From positions 60,669,381-60,733,380 of the forward strand of contig OZ020611.1 in assembly GCA_963971575.1 (NCBI GenBank): a DNA stretch of 64,000 nt, read 5' to 3'. The notes beneath the pieces are model-generated. The model was not told the origin of the DNA. It did no database searches and saw only the letters and a program-made list of their open reading frames with translations. Shown here in pieces: positions 44,485-55,494 of the stretch. Position 1 is the first letter of the stretch. Each line of letters begins with the position of its first letter. Position numbers and translations under genes: made by a program. This DNA comes from Liopterus haemorrhoidalis. Taxonomy: Eukaryota; Arthropoda; Insecta; Coleoptera; Dytiscidae.

Positions 44485-45330
44485 GGGTACACCTACATTG
44501 GATCCGTATTTCTCCCGATCCGATATAGTCCGATTTTCTGATCCGATGTCGTCCGACGTGAATGCCTACACTTGTTCAGTTAACGCCCTACCACCGTCCT
44601 ACCACCATCGCAATGAGTTCCGATGAAGATTTTATGTGTTGGCTGTTGTTAGAGAAGAACGTTCTTAAAAGACGTAGAAGAAAACATACATGGGTACATA
44701 CATTTAACCAAGACAGATCTTCAGAAGAATTTAATAAAACCTTCCAAACTCTTCGTAACTCCCATGATAAATTCAAGGAGTACCACCGTATGAGTATGGA
44801 AACATTTTATTATATAAGACATTCCGAATTAAGTCTATTGTATCATTTGTATTTATGACTTTATTGTATGATGCTATGTATAGATATATAAAATATTATG
44901 TCATTGGCATAATTTTAGTTTTAATTTTTTATATGTAAATAGTGCCACATTGTTATTGGGCTTGTCCTGTTATGTGGCCGAAATAAATAAAATAAAAAAA
45001 TATTCTTGCAGGGATAGAAGAGGACTTAACTGGCCAGTCTAACTTCAGGGAATGCATTAGCCCCACAGAAAAACTTAGTATCACCATAAGGTTCTTTATC
45101 TAGGACCATTTCAGTGTCTCGTCGGAGCGAACAATCGGACTGAAACCAAACACGTTTGGTCGGAGAAGCTATCAGTCCGACGTCAGGAATAATCAGTCAT
45201 TGTCGGGTCGGGCTTCCCCCTCCAGTGTAGGCACTAACATTAAAACCTTGGTTTTGTTTTCATTCCGACGTCGTCCGACGGTCGCCCGACGTCGGATCGG
45301 GAGAAATACGGACCCAATGTAGGAATACCC
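44485..45330 (+). mobile_element. Deleted PIF/Harbinger element, 846 bp
   Basis: Imperfect inverted ends: gggtacacctacattggatc at 44485, and gggtattcctacattgggtc reading inward from 45330. Each is followed by cgtatttctcccgatc, and TAA is duplicated on both sides (44482-44484, 45331-45333). A 3-bp T-A-A-type duplication is the Harbinger signature. A second inverted pair, tgcctacact, lies near 44564 and 45223. Two exon remnants of the Harbinger nuclease gene remain; the catalytic part is deleted. Confidence 0.92.
44592..45102 (+). pseudogene. Harbinger nuclease gene remnant (exon 1 and start of exon 2)
   Basis: The exon 1 frame from about 44613 (MSSDEDFMCWLLLEKNVLKR) continues through EEFNKTFQTLRNSHDKFKEY and HRMSMETFYYI, the usual N-terminus of Harbinger-derived (ALP1-like) nucleases. 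It then runs out at 44858. At 45010-45011 an acceptor tattcttgcag leads into IEEDLTGQSNFRECISPTEK then LSITIRFF, which is the start of the next exon (family form TNFRECISPEERLAITLR). A TAG at about 45100 follows, and the DDE nuclease domain is absent. Confidence 0.82.
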
Positions 45331-45339
45331 TAATAAATA

Positions 45340-46145
45340 AATAAATAAATCGAAAATAAAAACTGTTGTATACACGATTCTAATTGACTATTAGTATGTG
45401 TGCTGTCCATTTTATATTGAACTAGATTATATTATTTACAGGATAAAATATAAATAATATTGACAAAACTAAACGATATTAAATTTTCATATATCAGTAC
45501 CACAATTATAATAACCTCTAAAACGTTTTTCCCAGGTTCCAAATTTTAGTTTAGAGGCTATCCGCAAACGTTAATAGTGATATTAATATTATACTGTTTT
45601 CCGACCAAATTTTTCTATAAACCATAAATCAAATTATAAAACCACCATTACAAACCAAATGAAACAACCAATAACTAAATTTAACAGCGATATTTGGTAT
45701 TACGCGAATTAATATTGGTGCGCAATATCTCATTGAAAGTATATGACCAGTAACAAATGGTTGTCGTTTAAATTAGATATTACGCGGAATAAATAAAATT
45801 AGCTTTAATGGTTTATGAGTGAGGTGTTATAATAGCATTTACATTTTCAAACAATTCATAGATATAACCGAAATACCAATTTCTAAACTAACCATTTCCG
45901 ATGATGTTGTACTGTGAGTTATTAGTTAGATTTGGGAAATATATCACTGAATAGTTTACTCGCTGGTGATTTATTAAAAATCACGTGAAACATGCAACAG
46001 ACTTTAATATGCTCCCATTTCTGCATAGATAATATGATAATATATCCGTTGAAATCCACCTGGTGACATTTTAATAAATTATATTTGTAATCATGTATGC
46101 AGGGACGGATTGGTATACTTGGTGAACAGCAAAATTAAGTTATTT
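45340..46145. other. AT-rich DNA without recognisable feature
   Basis: Nothing supportable. Confidence 0.45.
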
Positions 46146-46309
46146 TAAATATAGATTAGGGTTCCTGAATCCAGACCATTTTTAAATTCCTGAGGCGGAA
46201 TATTTACTTTGAAATGAGTCCCGAGAATTCCCGGGACTTTTTACCTACAATGTCGAAAAAATATTTATTGTTTAATTGAAATGAATACATTTTAAATGAG
46301 TGTTGCATA

Positions 46310-47208
46310 CGAGGTTTACCTTTTATGTTTTTATAAACCACCATTAGATGGCAATATTGAAATGTGGCATTACTGTATTCGTAAAATTTGACTTTTGTTA
46401 TTGTGAAATCAGTGGCATCTTATAAATTGGCCGAGTAGTTTGTTGACAGTGAGCGTTAAAAAAATCAAGTTTGTGAAAAAATTGATATTGCTCGTGAAGG
46501 TTTTCGTTGGATGATTTTTTACGATTGTAGTAAAGGCCTAACTCAACAACAATGCAGAGATTGTGCGCCCGTCAGTGATGAATCTTGTGAAGGTCAACCA
46601 AAATCAGTAGTGATTAAGAAAAAAACATCGATGCTGTGCGCAAAATCCGTATACAACATCATTACAGGTAACGAAACTTGGATTTATTAATGTGAACCAG
46701 AAACTAAGCAATAATCCACTGTTTGGGCCTTGCAAGATGAACCGAATTCCACAAAAGTTGTTCGTTCAGGAAGCACTTCCAAGAAAATGATCGCTTGTTT
46801 CTTCGGTTGTACTGGACATGTCGCAACATTCGTTTAGAGGATCGGAGATCAGTTAATGCTGAATGGTATAGAAAAATTTGTTCGCCAGAAGTCATCGACA
46901 AAATCAGGAAAAAAAAACAAAAACGTTGCATTATTCTTCATCATGACAATACAGCACGTCAAACAATTCATTATTTTAAGGAGAAAAACTGCGAATTAAT
47001 GTCTCATTGCCCATATTTACTTGATTTATCCCCCAACGATTTTTTTTCCCCAATGTCAAACAAAAAATGCGTGGACAGCGATTTTCATCACCTCAAGAAG
47101 CTGTTGAAGCCTTTGCAAACCATGTTTTTGAGATTCCAACTTCAGAGTGGATATAATGTTTAATACAAAAATACGAAAAAAAAAAAAAAAGGTTCCAAAC
47201 ACACCCTG
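46310..47208 (+). mobile_element. Degraded mariner element, second lineage
   Basis: TA dinucleotides flank 46310-47208. The right end reads cagggtgtgtttggaacc on the minus strand and the left cgaggtttaccttttatg, only weakly alike. The element is shorter than a full mariner because of internal losses. Confidence 0.65.
46470..47163 (+). pseudogene. Mariner transposase relic inside the hAT element
   Basis: Readable blocks: ITGNETWIY (TGDE motif with Asp changed to Asn), PETKQ then STVWALQDEPNSTKVVRSGS, SKKMIACFFG, a long open stretch from 46795, and RCIILHHDNTARQTIHYFKE with the second catalytic Asp. Next comes LMSHCPYLLDLSPNDFF, where the family has YSPDLAPNDFF, and at the end FHHLKKLLKPLQ. 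Stops and frame changes are frequent. It is a separate lineage from the other mariners of the window. Confidence 0.85.
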
Positions 47209-47588
47209 TATATTCATATAAACTACAATTATAATTAATATGAAAAATAAATACAGTCTGTCTAAAGAAACAAAACCTCTGAGTGGGTTTAGGATGCTAT
47301 CTTCGTTTAGTACTCCAGACTTATTATCCAAAAAGAATTGGATTATTTTTTATGGACCCAAAAAAAAATAAATAAATGTTTAAGTCCCGGTATTTTTGAC
47401 CCGAGACTGTCCAGGGTCAGGAACTTTAATATAGATGCGCAAATGTTTTAATAATCGACAACAAACACTATAATAATTTCATAGGCCTACGATGCCTCTG
47501 TTTTTGCAGAAATTACGTTGGCATACTTCTAAATAAAAGCAAGTTTTTCATACATTTTACGCTAGTACCACCTGTAGATAAAATTTCT

Positions 47589-47731
47589 TAGTTTTTTTTT
47601 TTTAAATTTATTTTAATGGCCTTATCTGCTTTGGCAATTGGCCAGGACAATTCTTATTTGTGAAAAATTCCATGCCTGAACGATATTCGAACCCGAGACC
47701 TTAGTAACGCAGAGCAGATGTGTTACCACGG
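47589..47731 (-). mobile_element. tRNA-derived SINE (SINE-1, copy 1)
   Basis: On the minus strand the element starts ccgtggtaacacatctgctc, has a box B ggttcgaat with gtctcggg before it, and a body atggaatttttcacaaataa then gaattgtcctggcc. It ends in an A-rich tail. The 7-bp repeat aatttct flanks it (47582-47588, 47732-47738). It matches the copy at 60787-60942 over its whole length. Confidence 0.85.
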
Positions 47732-48273
47732 AATTTCTAAATTTGAGAGTCTATGGTCAAATAAATCCTTTTCAATGCCCTCTAATATTAACAAAAATAA
47801 ATTCACTAGAAATATAAGTTTTTTTTCTGCCCCCAAATTTACTAACTAGCCATACCTATGATACAGGATACATCATGTGAACCGGATGTGTTTTGAACAG
47901 ACAATACGCGGAAGGGTACAGATCTGGGGTAGGGGATATTCAAACCGGCCGGCCATGCAATTTTAGTAGTAACCAGGGGTATCAGGACACTTACCCCCAG
48001 GACACTAACCCCCGGGACATTAACCCCCCGTCAATTAACCCCGGGACATTAACCCCCCATGTCAATAACCCCCCGTGCCATTAACCCCCTGGACAATAAC
48101 CCCCGGAACAGTAACCCCCGGGACATTAACCCCCCGTCAATGACCCCCGGGACTTTAACCCCCCGTACCAATAACCCCCCGACCATTAACCCCCTGGCAA
48201 TTGATTAATATTTTAAATGTTTATTTTTATTTAAAATTAGAACATTTGAAATTAGAACAAAATTGAACAAATG

Positions 48274-48588
48274 TAATCGTACATATATAATTAGCTAACG
48301 TGTGTTAGTGATCTGGGTAACACTGTGACGACATTTTTCCTAAGGTTCTCGTGATTGGCTAACTGGGGACTATTCAGGTCTCTTGATTGACAAGTATTTT
48401 GCAGATTTGTTCTCTAAGAATCTACAAATATAATTACATATAGAAATGTGTAGGATTTCGTAGGCATAAACAAAAACTCTAGATACTTATATATCCTTTG
48501 ACTGATATGAACAATATTTTGCAGTTTTATTCTTTAACAATCTACCAATATAATTACATACAGAAATGTCTAGGGTTTCGTAGGAATA
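48274..48588. repeat. Second copy of the 120-bp repeat unit with its leader
   Basis: The leader taatcgtacatatataatta at 48274 and the following ~120 bases match 28322-28455. About 1.6 units of the 120-bp repeat follow, ending at gtttcgtaggaatatc, where the TTAGG minisatellite begins. Confidence 0.9.
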
Positions 48589-48915
48589 TCTTAGGTTAGG
48601 TTAGGTTAGTAAGGGTTTGGTTAGAAGCCGAGCGAAGAGAGCTACCCATCTTCTAGTTTAATGTCAAAACACTATCTTAGGTTAGGTTAGGTTAGTAAGG
48701 GTTTGGTTAGAAGCCGAGCGAAGAGAGCTACCCATCTTCTAGTTTAATGTCAAAACACTATCTTAGGTTAGGTTAGGTTAGTAAGAGTTTGGTTAGAAGA
48801 AGCCGAGCAAAGCGAGCTACTCATCTTCTAGTTTAATTTCAAAATACTATCTTAGGTTAGGTTAGGTTAGTAAGGGTTTTGGTTAGAAGAACCCGAGCGA
48901 AGCGAGCTAACTATC
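48588..48915. repeat. TTAGG-containing minisatellite, four units of 86-89 bp
   Basis: Units start at 48588, 48674, 48760 and 48849 with atc plus ttaggttaggttaggtta, that is, three and a half TTAGG telomere units. Next come gtaagggtttggttagaag, ccgagcgaag-like and cccatcttctagtttaatgt. The fourth unit is diverged and incomplete. Confidence 0.93.
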
Positions 48916-49861
48916 TCAAATTTTCAAATTTTAAATAAAAATAAACATTTAAAAATATAAATCAATTGCCATTGAATTGTTTATGACCTAGAAACTTCAA
49001 AAAATAACTTGAAAATGGCAACTAAAAAATTACAAACAATTTTCAAATACCACGTATGGCCCAAAATAAAGCACATTTTTCAATTAAAAAAAAGTCCTAC
49101 TGTGAACCCCCCCATTTTTTTGGAAATAATTGGGCCCATATTATTACTTCAGTTAACCCACATTCACACAAAAAAAAAAATTAACAAAAACGCTACAGGC
49201 ATTTTTGAGAAAATTTTATTTTTCTAGTTTGGTCTTCATATGACCTCTATATGAACATCAACTTTAAGGCCTAGTATAATTAAAAAAATACATCTAGATA
49301 TTCACAAAAAAATTTTAAATGACAGATCAATCAAATCCGTCGAGTAGTTTAGGCCCTAGGCTTGGCGAAAAAATTACACTTCAAACCGACAGACATTTTT
49401 CCAAAAACATGTTTTTCGGGTTCCCAGGTATGTGAAACGTGGAGAAACATCAAAATCCGGGGGGGGTCAAATTCTGACTCATCACTGTACCCTACTCTCT
49501 ATACATACGAGGAAGTAAAAAGTATTCTAATATATAAATTATATTAATAATTTCAAATGTTCAAATTTTAAATAAAAATAAACATTTAAAATATTAATCA
49601 ATTGCCAGGGGGTTAATGGTCGGGGGGTTATTGGTACGGGGGGTTAATGTCCCGGGGGTTATTGACGGGGGGTTAATGTCCCGGGGGTTATTGACGGGGG
49701 GTTAATGTCCCGGGGGTTACTGTCCTGGGGGTTATTGTCCGGGGGGTTAATGGCACGGGGGGTTATTGACATGGGGGGTTAATGTCCCGGGGGTTATTGA
49801 CGGAGGGTTAATGTCCCGGGGGTTAGTGTCCCGGGGGTAAGTGTCCTAGAATCGTAACCAG

Positions 49862-50446
49862 GGAATGGACGATACCGTGTGTCTGTGTACGGCACCTTCA
49901 TTCAAAGTGGTAAATCCGTTATTGAAAATCTGCATCGTGAAAATTTTTCGAATCAGAACTATGCAGGCGAAGGATTGACGTACGGAATGTGTGGTTCCAA
50001 CTAGACGGGGCCACCGCTCGCATGGCTGCTGCCTCAATGGCTGTTCTTTAAAGATTGAATCCCCGTCGCATTATTTCTCGTTTCGGCGATTTAGCCTGGC
50101 CTCCCAGATCTCCCGATCTGTCCACTTGTGACTTTTTTCTGTGAGGCTACCTCAAAGCACGCATTTATGAAACCAAACCCCGAACATTGGATGAGCCAAA
50201 AGATTACAATCGCCGAGAAGTGAAAGGGACTAGCGAGGAAATGTTGGCGAGGGTGAAAACCAAATTCAAAGAGCGGCTTGCTTCGTGTGTTAGACACTAG
50301 GCCGATATTTGTCAGATATAATTTCTTTAAAGTGAAATGGCATATAAATAGCTTGCTTTTTGCATAAATAAATACATTTTAAACCAAAAACTAATGGAGT
50401 ATTGTTTATTTAAAAAACTCCCAGTTCCCATTGCGCACCCTGTGTA
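49862..50446 (+). pseudogene. Mariner-like transposase 3' relic, third lineage
   Basis: Readable pieces: VWFQLDGATARMAAASMAVL, then NPRRIISRFGDLAWPPRSPD continuing LSTCDFFL. After a stop come GYLKARIYETKPRTLDEPKD and EEMLARVKTKFKERLASCVR. This fits the family pattern DGATxHxA...M..L...F..R.ISR.....WPPRSPDLxPxDFFLWGYLK, which carries the second and third catalytic Asp. A 3' end caccctgtgtaagg closes it near 50446. The foldback element lies immediately upstream. Confidence 0.8.
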
Positions 50447-50449
50447 AGG

Positions 50450-53400
50450 TACTATTGGAATAAGATCATATAATGAATCTGTAGCGCAAATCGTTTTTAG
50501 GCTCTCGTATTTACAAAAAGGGGCTATTTTGTAAATACTAGGATTTAGGAGTAGAAAAAAACGCGGCTAGTAGTTACGGGAGCACGTTGTTGCATTGTTG
50601 GTAAATATCGCATCGCATTCTGGCGAACGCAATACAACACTTTAGTTTTTTTGTCAGTACCTTGTAAAACAATAACTCTGATAGACCAGTGCCGTAAAGA
50701 TTATTTATATTTGATTGAATTTCGTGTGTCAAAGTAGCTATTAAAGTAACATTTTGAATCCAAATTGTCACCTGACTATAATAAGTGAATTATTTACGTA
50801 AACAATACCACGTTTTAAAAATTAAATTGTGTAATGGCCCCTATACTAGTTGTTACAGTAACTTGTGAGCAAGTTGTTACAGGTTGTCATCTATCTGCGG
50901 CACTATTTTACACATACTGGAAGCAGAACCTCAACCATCAACAAAAGGCAAAACGCCCGAACTACTTAAGACTAATTCCGTAAGCTGGATCAAGGAAATA
51001 AGGTAAATCCAGAAGAAAAATAAAAACTACAATATTGACAGATACACCGATCAAAAATCAATTAAAAATGTAGCAAAACGAAAACAAAAACAAACAAAAA
51101 ATTATACATCAAAAATAAATTGACAATATGTGACGTTAAATGCAAGAAAGGATTAAAGAAGCTTGGATAAAAAGAAAACTGGTGGTTTCTTCTTTAACGG
51201 AGTCTGAAAACGAAGATATCTTATGTTTCCTGATAATTGGTAGTATTCATTTTTCAAGCCTCGCCTTTCCCTATGTTAATGATATTTTTTGATAACTGTT
51301 AGCGTAAAAGATCATTTAAAACCCAATTTACTTCCCAAGTGTGAGGCAAACGTTAAGATTAACAAACCGATTACTGAAACAGCTAAATGGTAAATAGAGT
51401 TTAATTAATTTGGAATATTGTATTGCTTAGAAAAATAAATTTTGAAATGCGTCATGTAAACATCCTCTTGTATAATTATATCCATGCTTTCTGTTTGAAT
51501 TCGACAACAGTTAAAATTAACTGACAAGTAAACAAGTAACCTCAAAGAAAACAGTTAACTCTAGGTGTTGTCTATGTAAGAATTTCGTACAAAAAAGTTT
51601 AGTAGATCCTTGAAAAGTATTAATATGGTCTTGATGAAGTACGAAAGCTTTGAACAAAGAAGGTAAATGTTCCAGGTACCTGGGTAAGAAATTTGCAGCT
51701 TTTTTTTAAGCAAAACATAAAGAAGAAATTTGTGGAGGTCCAGAAATAATAAAGATGAAATATTTGAATTAATAATGGGAGTTGTTGGAAAAATAACTTG
51801 GATGGGCTTGAAAGATATTATCAACAAGCTTTTACAGATAAATTGTCCCGTGCGCTTAAAATTAATTTCCTCAATTCATTACTGGTGTAGTTTCCAGTGT
51901 TCTTGTAGCACTTAGTAATGCACGGTGTGAAGGATTTCAACAGGATATTAGAAGAAGCGGAAAGAAAATATCAGGGTAGATAGAACAAGAAGACTACTGA
52001 TGGATGCTGGAGGGATATTATAGTATGTATCAAAGTAAGTCACCGAAATTAAGCACATCTTAATCAACGCAAAGAGTTGATATGTACAGTTACATGCAAA
52101 TCTGTGTTATACCTCTTACAAATTGGGGCTCTTCATCTTTCATAAAATATTCATAGATCCACAGGTTTTTACGAAGACATGTGAGAACACTTTCTTCTCT
52201 GTGCTTGCTGCCTAAGAAGCCCAGAGAAGTTTTAATGTTTCCCTTCACCACAACTTAACAGCAATTAACTTATAACTTAACCACAATTATGTATACTATT
52301 CCATCATGCTTATTGTCTAAAACCAGATATTTCAAATAAGCTTTAACTTTACCTGAAAACAAGATATGTAGCGCCTTTTACAGCTACCAGAAGTTTCATT
52401 ATACCAACATATCCCGATATCTTAATAAGTTCTACTCTCACACTGTAAGTATAAACTGTAGAGTAGCAACCGATTTTTAGTAAAAATACAGAAAACATCT
52501 TCAGGGTTAAATATTCTAGATTAGCAAAAGTCACACTTTTCGCTTCTCGTAAAATCAAGGAAAAACCTTTAAATATCATAGTTAAATATGATAAATGAAT
52601 AACATTAATCATGATCATTAATAAAGATTAAAAGGATACATTACCCGTGAGAATCGTCTAATTAAATTTTCTTTAAAAATAGCTTTATAATTACTTTAAG
52701 AGTTGGAAAAAAGCATGAGCTTTTACAATAAAGTACACTTCGTCACTAGTTGGATATTAACAACGGTTTTTCGACATAAACGACGAGAATTCACCTTAAT
52801 ATTGTAAAGAATTTTCAAAAGAAATTATGCTTGTCTTAGGTTTTATTGAACAATTATAGAACAGATTTTCCTTTTATAAAATAAGGTCTACATATTCTCA
52901 TATATCCTTCTACTCATTAGTAAGCGTGGTAATTTCCTTGCATACACCTGTGTAGTGCATGTTGAGTGTATTAATGATTGGGACTTTCAACTTTAACGTG
53001 GGTTCCAATTACAAATGATCGTCTCCTCCCTGGTTCCGTCCATGCCTCCCCCTCACTAGGGAAACCGTTTGTTCTTAAATTGAAGTAACACTACTAAGCT
53101 TAGACCATTTTAGTTACTTTTCGTAGACCCTAGACTAGGGGTCGGCAATAGGGAATTGATATCGGGATCCCGAGATGTCGAATACTAAGATTTTGACCAA
53201 TTCTTCTTGGGCATTCAAATACCAATATTTATATACCAGTATGCTCGACTCCCTTCAGGCATTTTATTTCTGATGAGAGACCACTAAATAAATTTAATTT
53301 ATTGATTGTTTGTTTATTGTTATTCAAAATATATTTTTTTTTATTCTCTGTAAATTTATTGTAAATATCAGTTATTGTTATTGCTGATTGTTGCTTTTAT

Positions 53401-53635
53401 CTGATGTTTATTATTATGTTGTACCACAAATTTATAATATACAGTTTAAAATTAAAAAATATGTTTTTTGCTAAAATCCCGCGATCTTGGATATTAATAA
53501 AATAAATAAAACCGGTATAGAAATTTCGGGCGGTATTAAGATATTAAAGGGTCAGTACATGTCAAGGGTTTGATTTTAGAAATCGCCCAGGCTCGACTAT
53601 CTTTGATTTGTTTGAAATTTTAATTAGTTGTATAT
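50450..53635. other. Mostly featureless AT-rich DNA
   Basis: No supportable coding or repeat feature. A GC-richer patch at about 53015-53070 and a possible decayed transposon end near 53140 (ctaggggtcggcaataggga) were noticed. Confidence 0.45.
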
Positions 53636-53640
53636 TAATA

Positions 53641-54463
53641 TTAGATGGAAGATGAGGTTGTACGGGTTGCGGACAGCAATGAAAACTAATCAAATCAGCT
53701 GACAAGTTTCGAATAAGTTATATTCTTCATCGGAGCTACAATAGGATAATTAGTATAAGTGTATGACAATAGAATGTAGTGTAATTATAATAAATATATA
53801 ATATATAACAGCATAAATGAGAGTATAATGTATAATGTAGAATGTAGAATCTGGGTAAGTATAACGTGAAATAAAAATACATAAATAAATAATAGATGAG
53901 AAATAAAATTAAAAATCTATAGACTTTAAAATATATATAATAAAATAAAAATAAAATAAAATTAAACTACAAGTCAAATGAAATAGTAAAATTTATAGGA
54001 ATATAAAATAAATGAGTAAAAATATAAAAACGTATTAGAAAATAAATAAATTAAATAGATAAATAAATAAGTCGATACAGATAAAATAATAAAAATAAAT
54101 AAATATAAATAAATAGAATAAAATAAAATAAAATAAAATAATATAAACCATAAATACAATGTCTGCGTACCTGATAAGAGTATATGAAAATGTAGACAGA
54201 TGTGTATGAGTGCGTGTGGTAGTAATAAGTTAAAATTGATAAAAAAATAAATAAATAAATAAAGTATAAAATGAAAAACTGGTCACAATATAATAAATAA
54301 ATAAATTAAACTAAAATATAATACTAGGAACATTACAAAACACATTAAAAATCGTGGAGCGTAAAAATTGTAGTGCACTAAACTGATACTGATTGTCAGC
54401 TGATTTGATTAGTTTTCATTGCTGTCCGCAACCCGTACAACCTCCTCTTCCATTAGTATCTAC
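53641..54463. mobile_element. Inverted-repeat element with Penelope-like end
   Basis: The left arm, atggaagatgaggttgtacg followed by ggttgcggacagcaatgaaa, extends to about 53705. It is mirrored by the right arm 54395-54463 (ttgtcagctgatttgattag onward, ending cctcttccat). Between them lies AT-rich DNA with ataaata microsatellite-like runs (53870-54310). The left arm adjoins a hammerhead-like motif as found in the pseudo-LTRs of Penelope-like retroelements. No reverse transcriptase is visible. Confidence 0.65.
53691..53737 (-). ncRNA. Hammerhead-ribozyme-like motif
   Basis: On the minus strand: AGCTC, CCGATGA (53733-53727; consensus CUGAUGA with U to C), one extra A, helix II GAATA/TATTC around a 5-nt loop, GAAA (53710-53707), a two-base-pair helix III in CTTG, then the classical cleavage triplet GTC (53703-53701), and AGCT that can pair with the starting AGCT as helix I. 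The layout is the same as at 5314-5375, extra A included. The C at the conserved U of the core probably weakens or kills activity. Confidence 0.5.
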
Positions 54464-54469
54464 GGACAC

Positions 54470-55490
54470 GACTACTCCACATTAATATTACAGATGAACT
54501 GGTCTACATTTATAGGCCGTTATATGAAATAGGCAGCGAGATATGGCCTTTTGTTTGAAGGTTGGTTCGATAATTTTACTGTATGTAATTCGACAATCGA
54601 AGCAGTTGCTGATATGAAAATGGATATTCAAGTTTTTCGTCTGTTTCAAGTTTAGCATCTTCTTCCTGTGAATTAGAAAAAAACACGCTGAATATCTAAA
54701 AAATATTGCCCTTTATAGGATGATAGATGAAATTTGCAAAAAAATCCTCTTTTTTAAATAGTAGCTTTGGGGTCTATTACTTAAATTAACTTTTAGGATT
54801 ATCTTCAGAACGAACAAGCATGAGAAGCTCTCTATTTGATATACTTATTAAATATTATATATAATAACATATCTTATTACATATGTTAGCGTACTGCTAA
54901 ATTATCAGCCTTATTATTTAATTGGTTGTGGAAGTATTGCACTACAAAAATGCTGTCGAACAAAAAATCATCAAAACTGACCTTGATTCAGCAAGATATC
55001 AGGAAATATTAATTTCAAATTAAATTTTTTTCAGAACCATTGGAAAATGCAGAATGAAGCAAATATAGCCAACTGATTTCTTTTCGGAGTCTCTTTTACC
55101 AAGGCATTAAAAATCCTGATATAACATATGTATGTCATCGCGTTTCATTAACATATCGATGTCAGTGTGTGAATCAACAATTTTAAGAGTAAGCGTCTAC
55201 AACTTTACACAATAAAAATTGCGTTGGCCCATTGTTTCGTCTGATTGATGTACAACTACAGCTGCAATTTGGCCATCAATCACGTCCTGAACATTGGTTA
55301 TTATACACATTACATAACTGCATGTATTTCTTGAACTTTAAGATATCCGAGAACTATACATGAGGCCGAGCGTCATACATGAACTGAGAGGTTGACGAAT
55401 ACAGTGGATAGGACAAGTATTGAGGATAAAACGTTATGAGAAGGTAAACTGGACACCAATAAAATTATATTTGATGCTTTTCATTAATAT
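54470..55490. other. No recognisable feature
   Basis: AT-rich, no coding motif. Confidence 0.45.
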
Positions 55491-55494
55491 ATAT

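Larger units (their letters stand above)
46157..47428. mobile_element. hAT-type non-autonomous element containing a mariner
   Basis: The ends are tagggttcctga at 46157 and, on the minus strand, taaagttcctga from 47428. The 8-bp sequence atatagat is duplicated outside both (46149-46156, 47429-47436), which is the hAT target-duplication length. Deeper, cccgggacttttt (left) mirrors aagtcccgg (right). A mariner occupies most of the middle. Confidence 0.8.
47978..49853. mobile_element. Foldback element with tandem-repeat inverted ends, 1876 bp
   Basis: The outermost bases ggtatcaggacacttacccc (left, 47978) and gattctaggacacttacccc (right, minus strand from 49853) are flanked by an exact 9-bp duplication gtaaccagg (47969-47977, 49854-49862). 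Each end is about 270-300 bp of short units of the type gggacattaacccccc and gtcaataaccccc, followed by a shared AT-rich inner segment (tggcaattgattaatatttt on the left). The middle (48245-49550) holds a 120-bp-repeat fragment, a TTAGG minisatellite, an extra copy of the inner arm end (about 48922-48973), and AT-rich DNA. No transposase. The 9-bp duplication fits foldback or Mutator-like elements. Confidence 0.85.

Noticed and set aside
48588..48915. Chromosome end (telomere)
   Set aside because: TTAGG runs are only three and a half units long, each joined to the same non-telomeric sequence, and lie between transposon arms.
49009..49547. Two small open frames inside the foldback element as its transposase
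   Set aside because: Sixty to seventy codons, Lys/Asn/Phe-rich, no catalytic motif; composition explained by AT-rich DNA.
53974..54159. Minus-strand frame rich in Phe, Tyr and Leu resembling a membrane protein
   Set aside because: It is the translation of aataaataaata-type low-complexity DNA.
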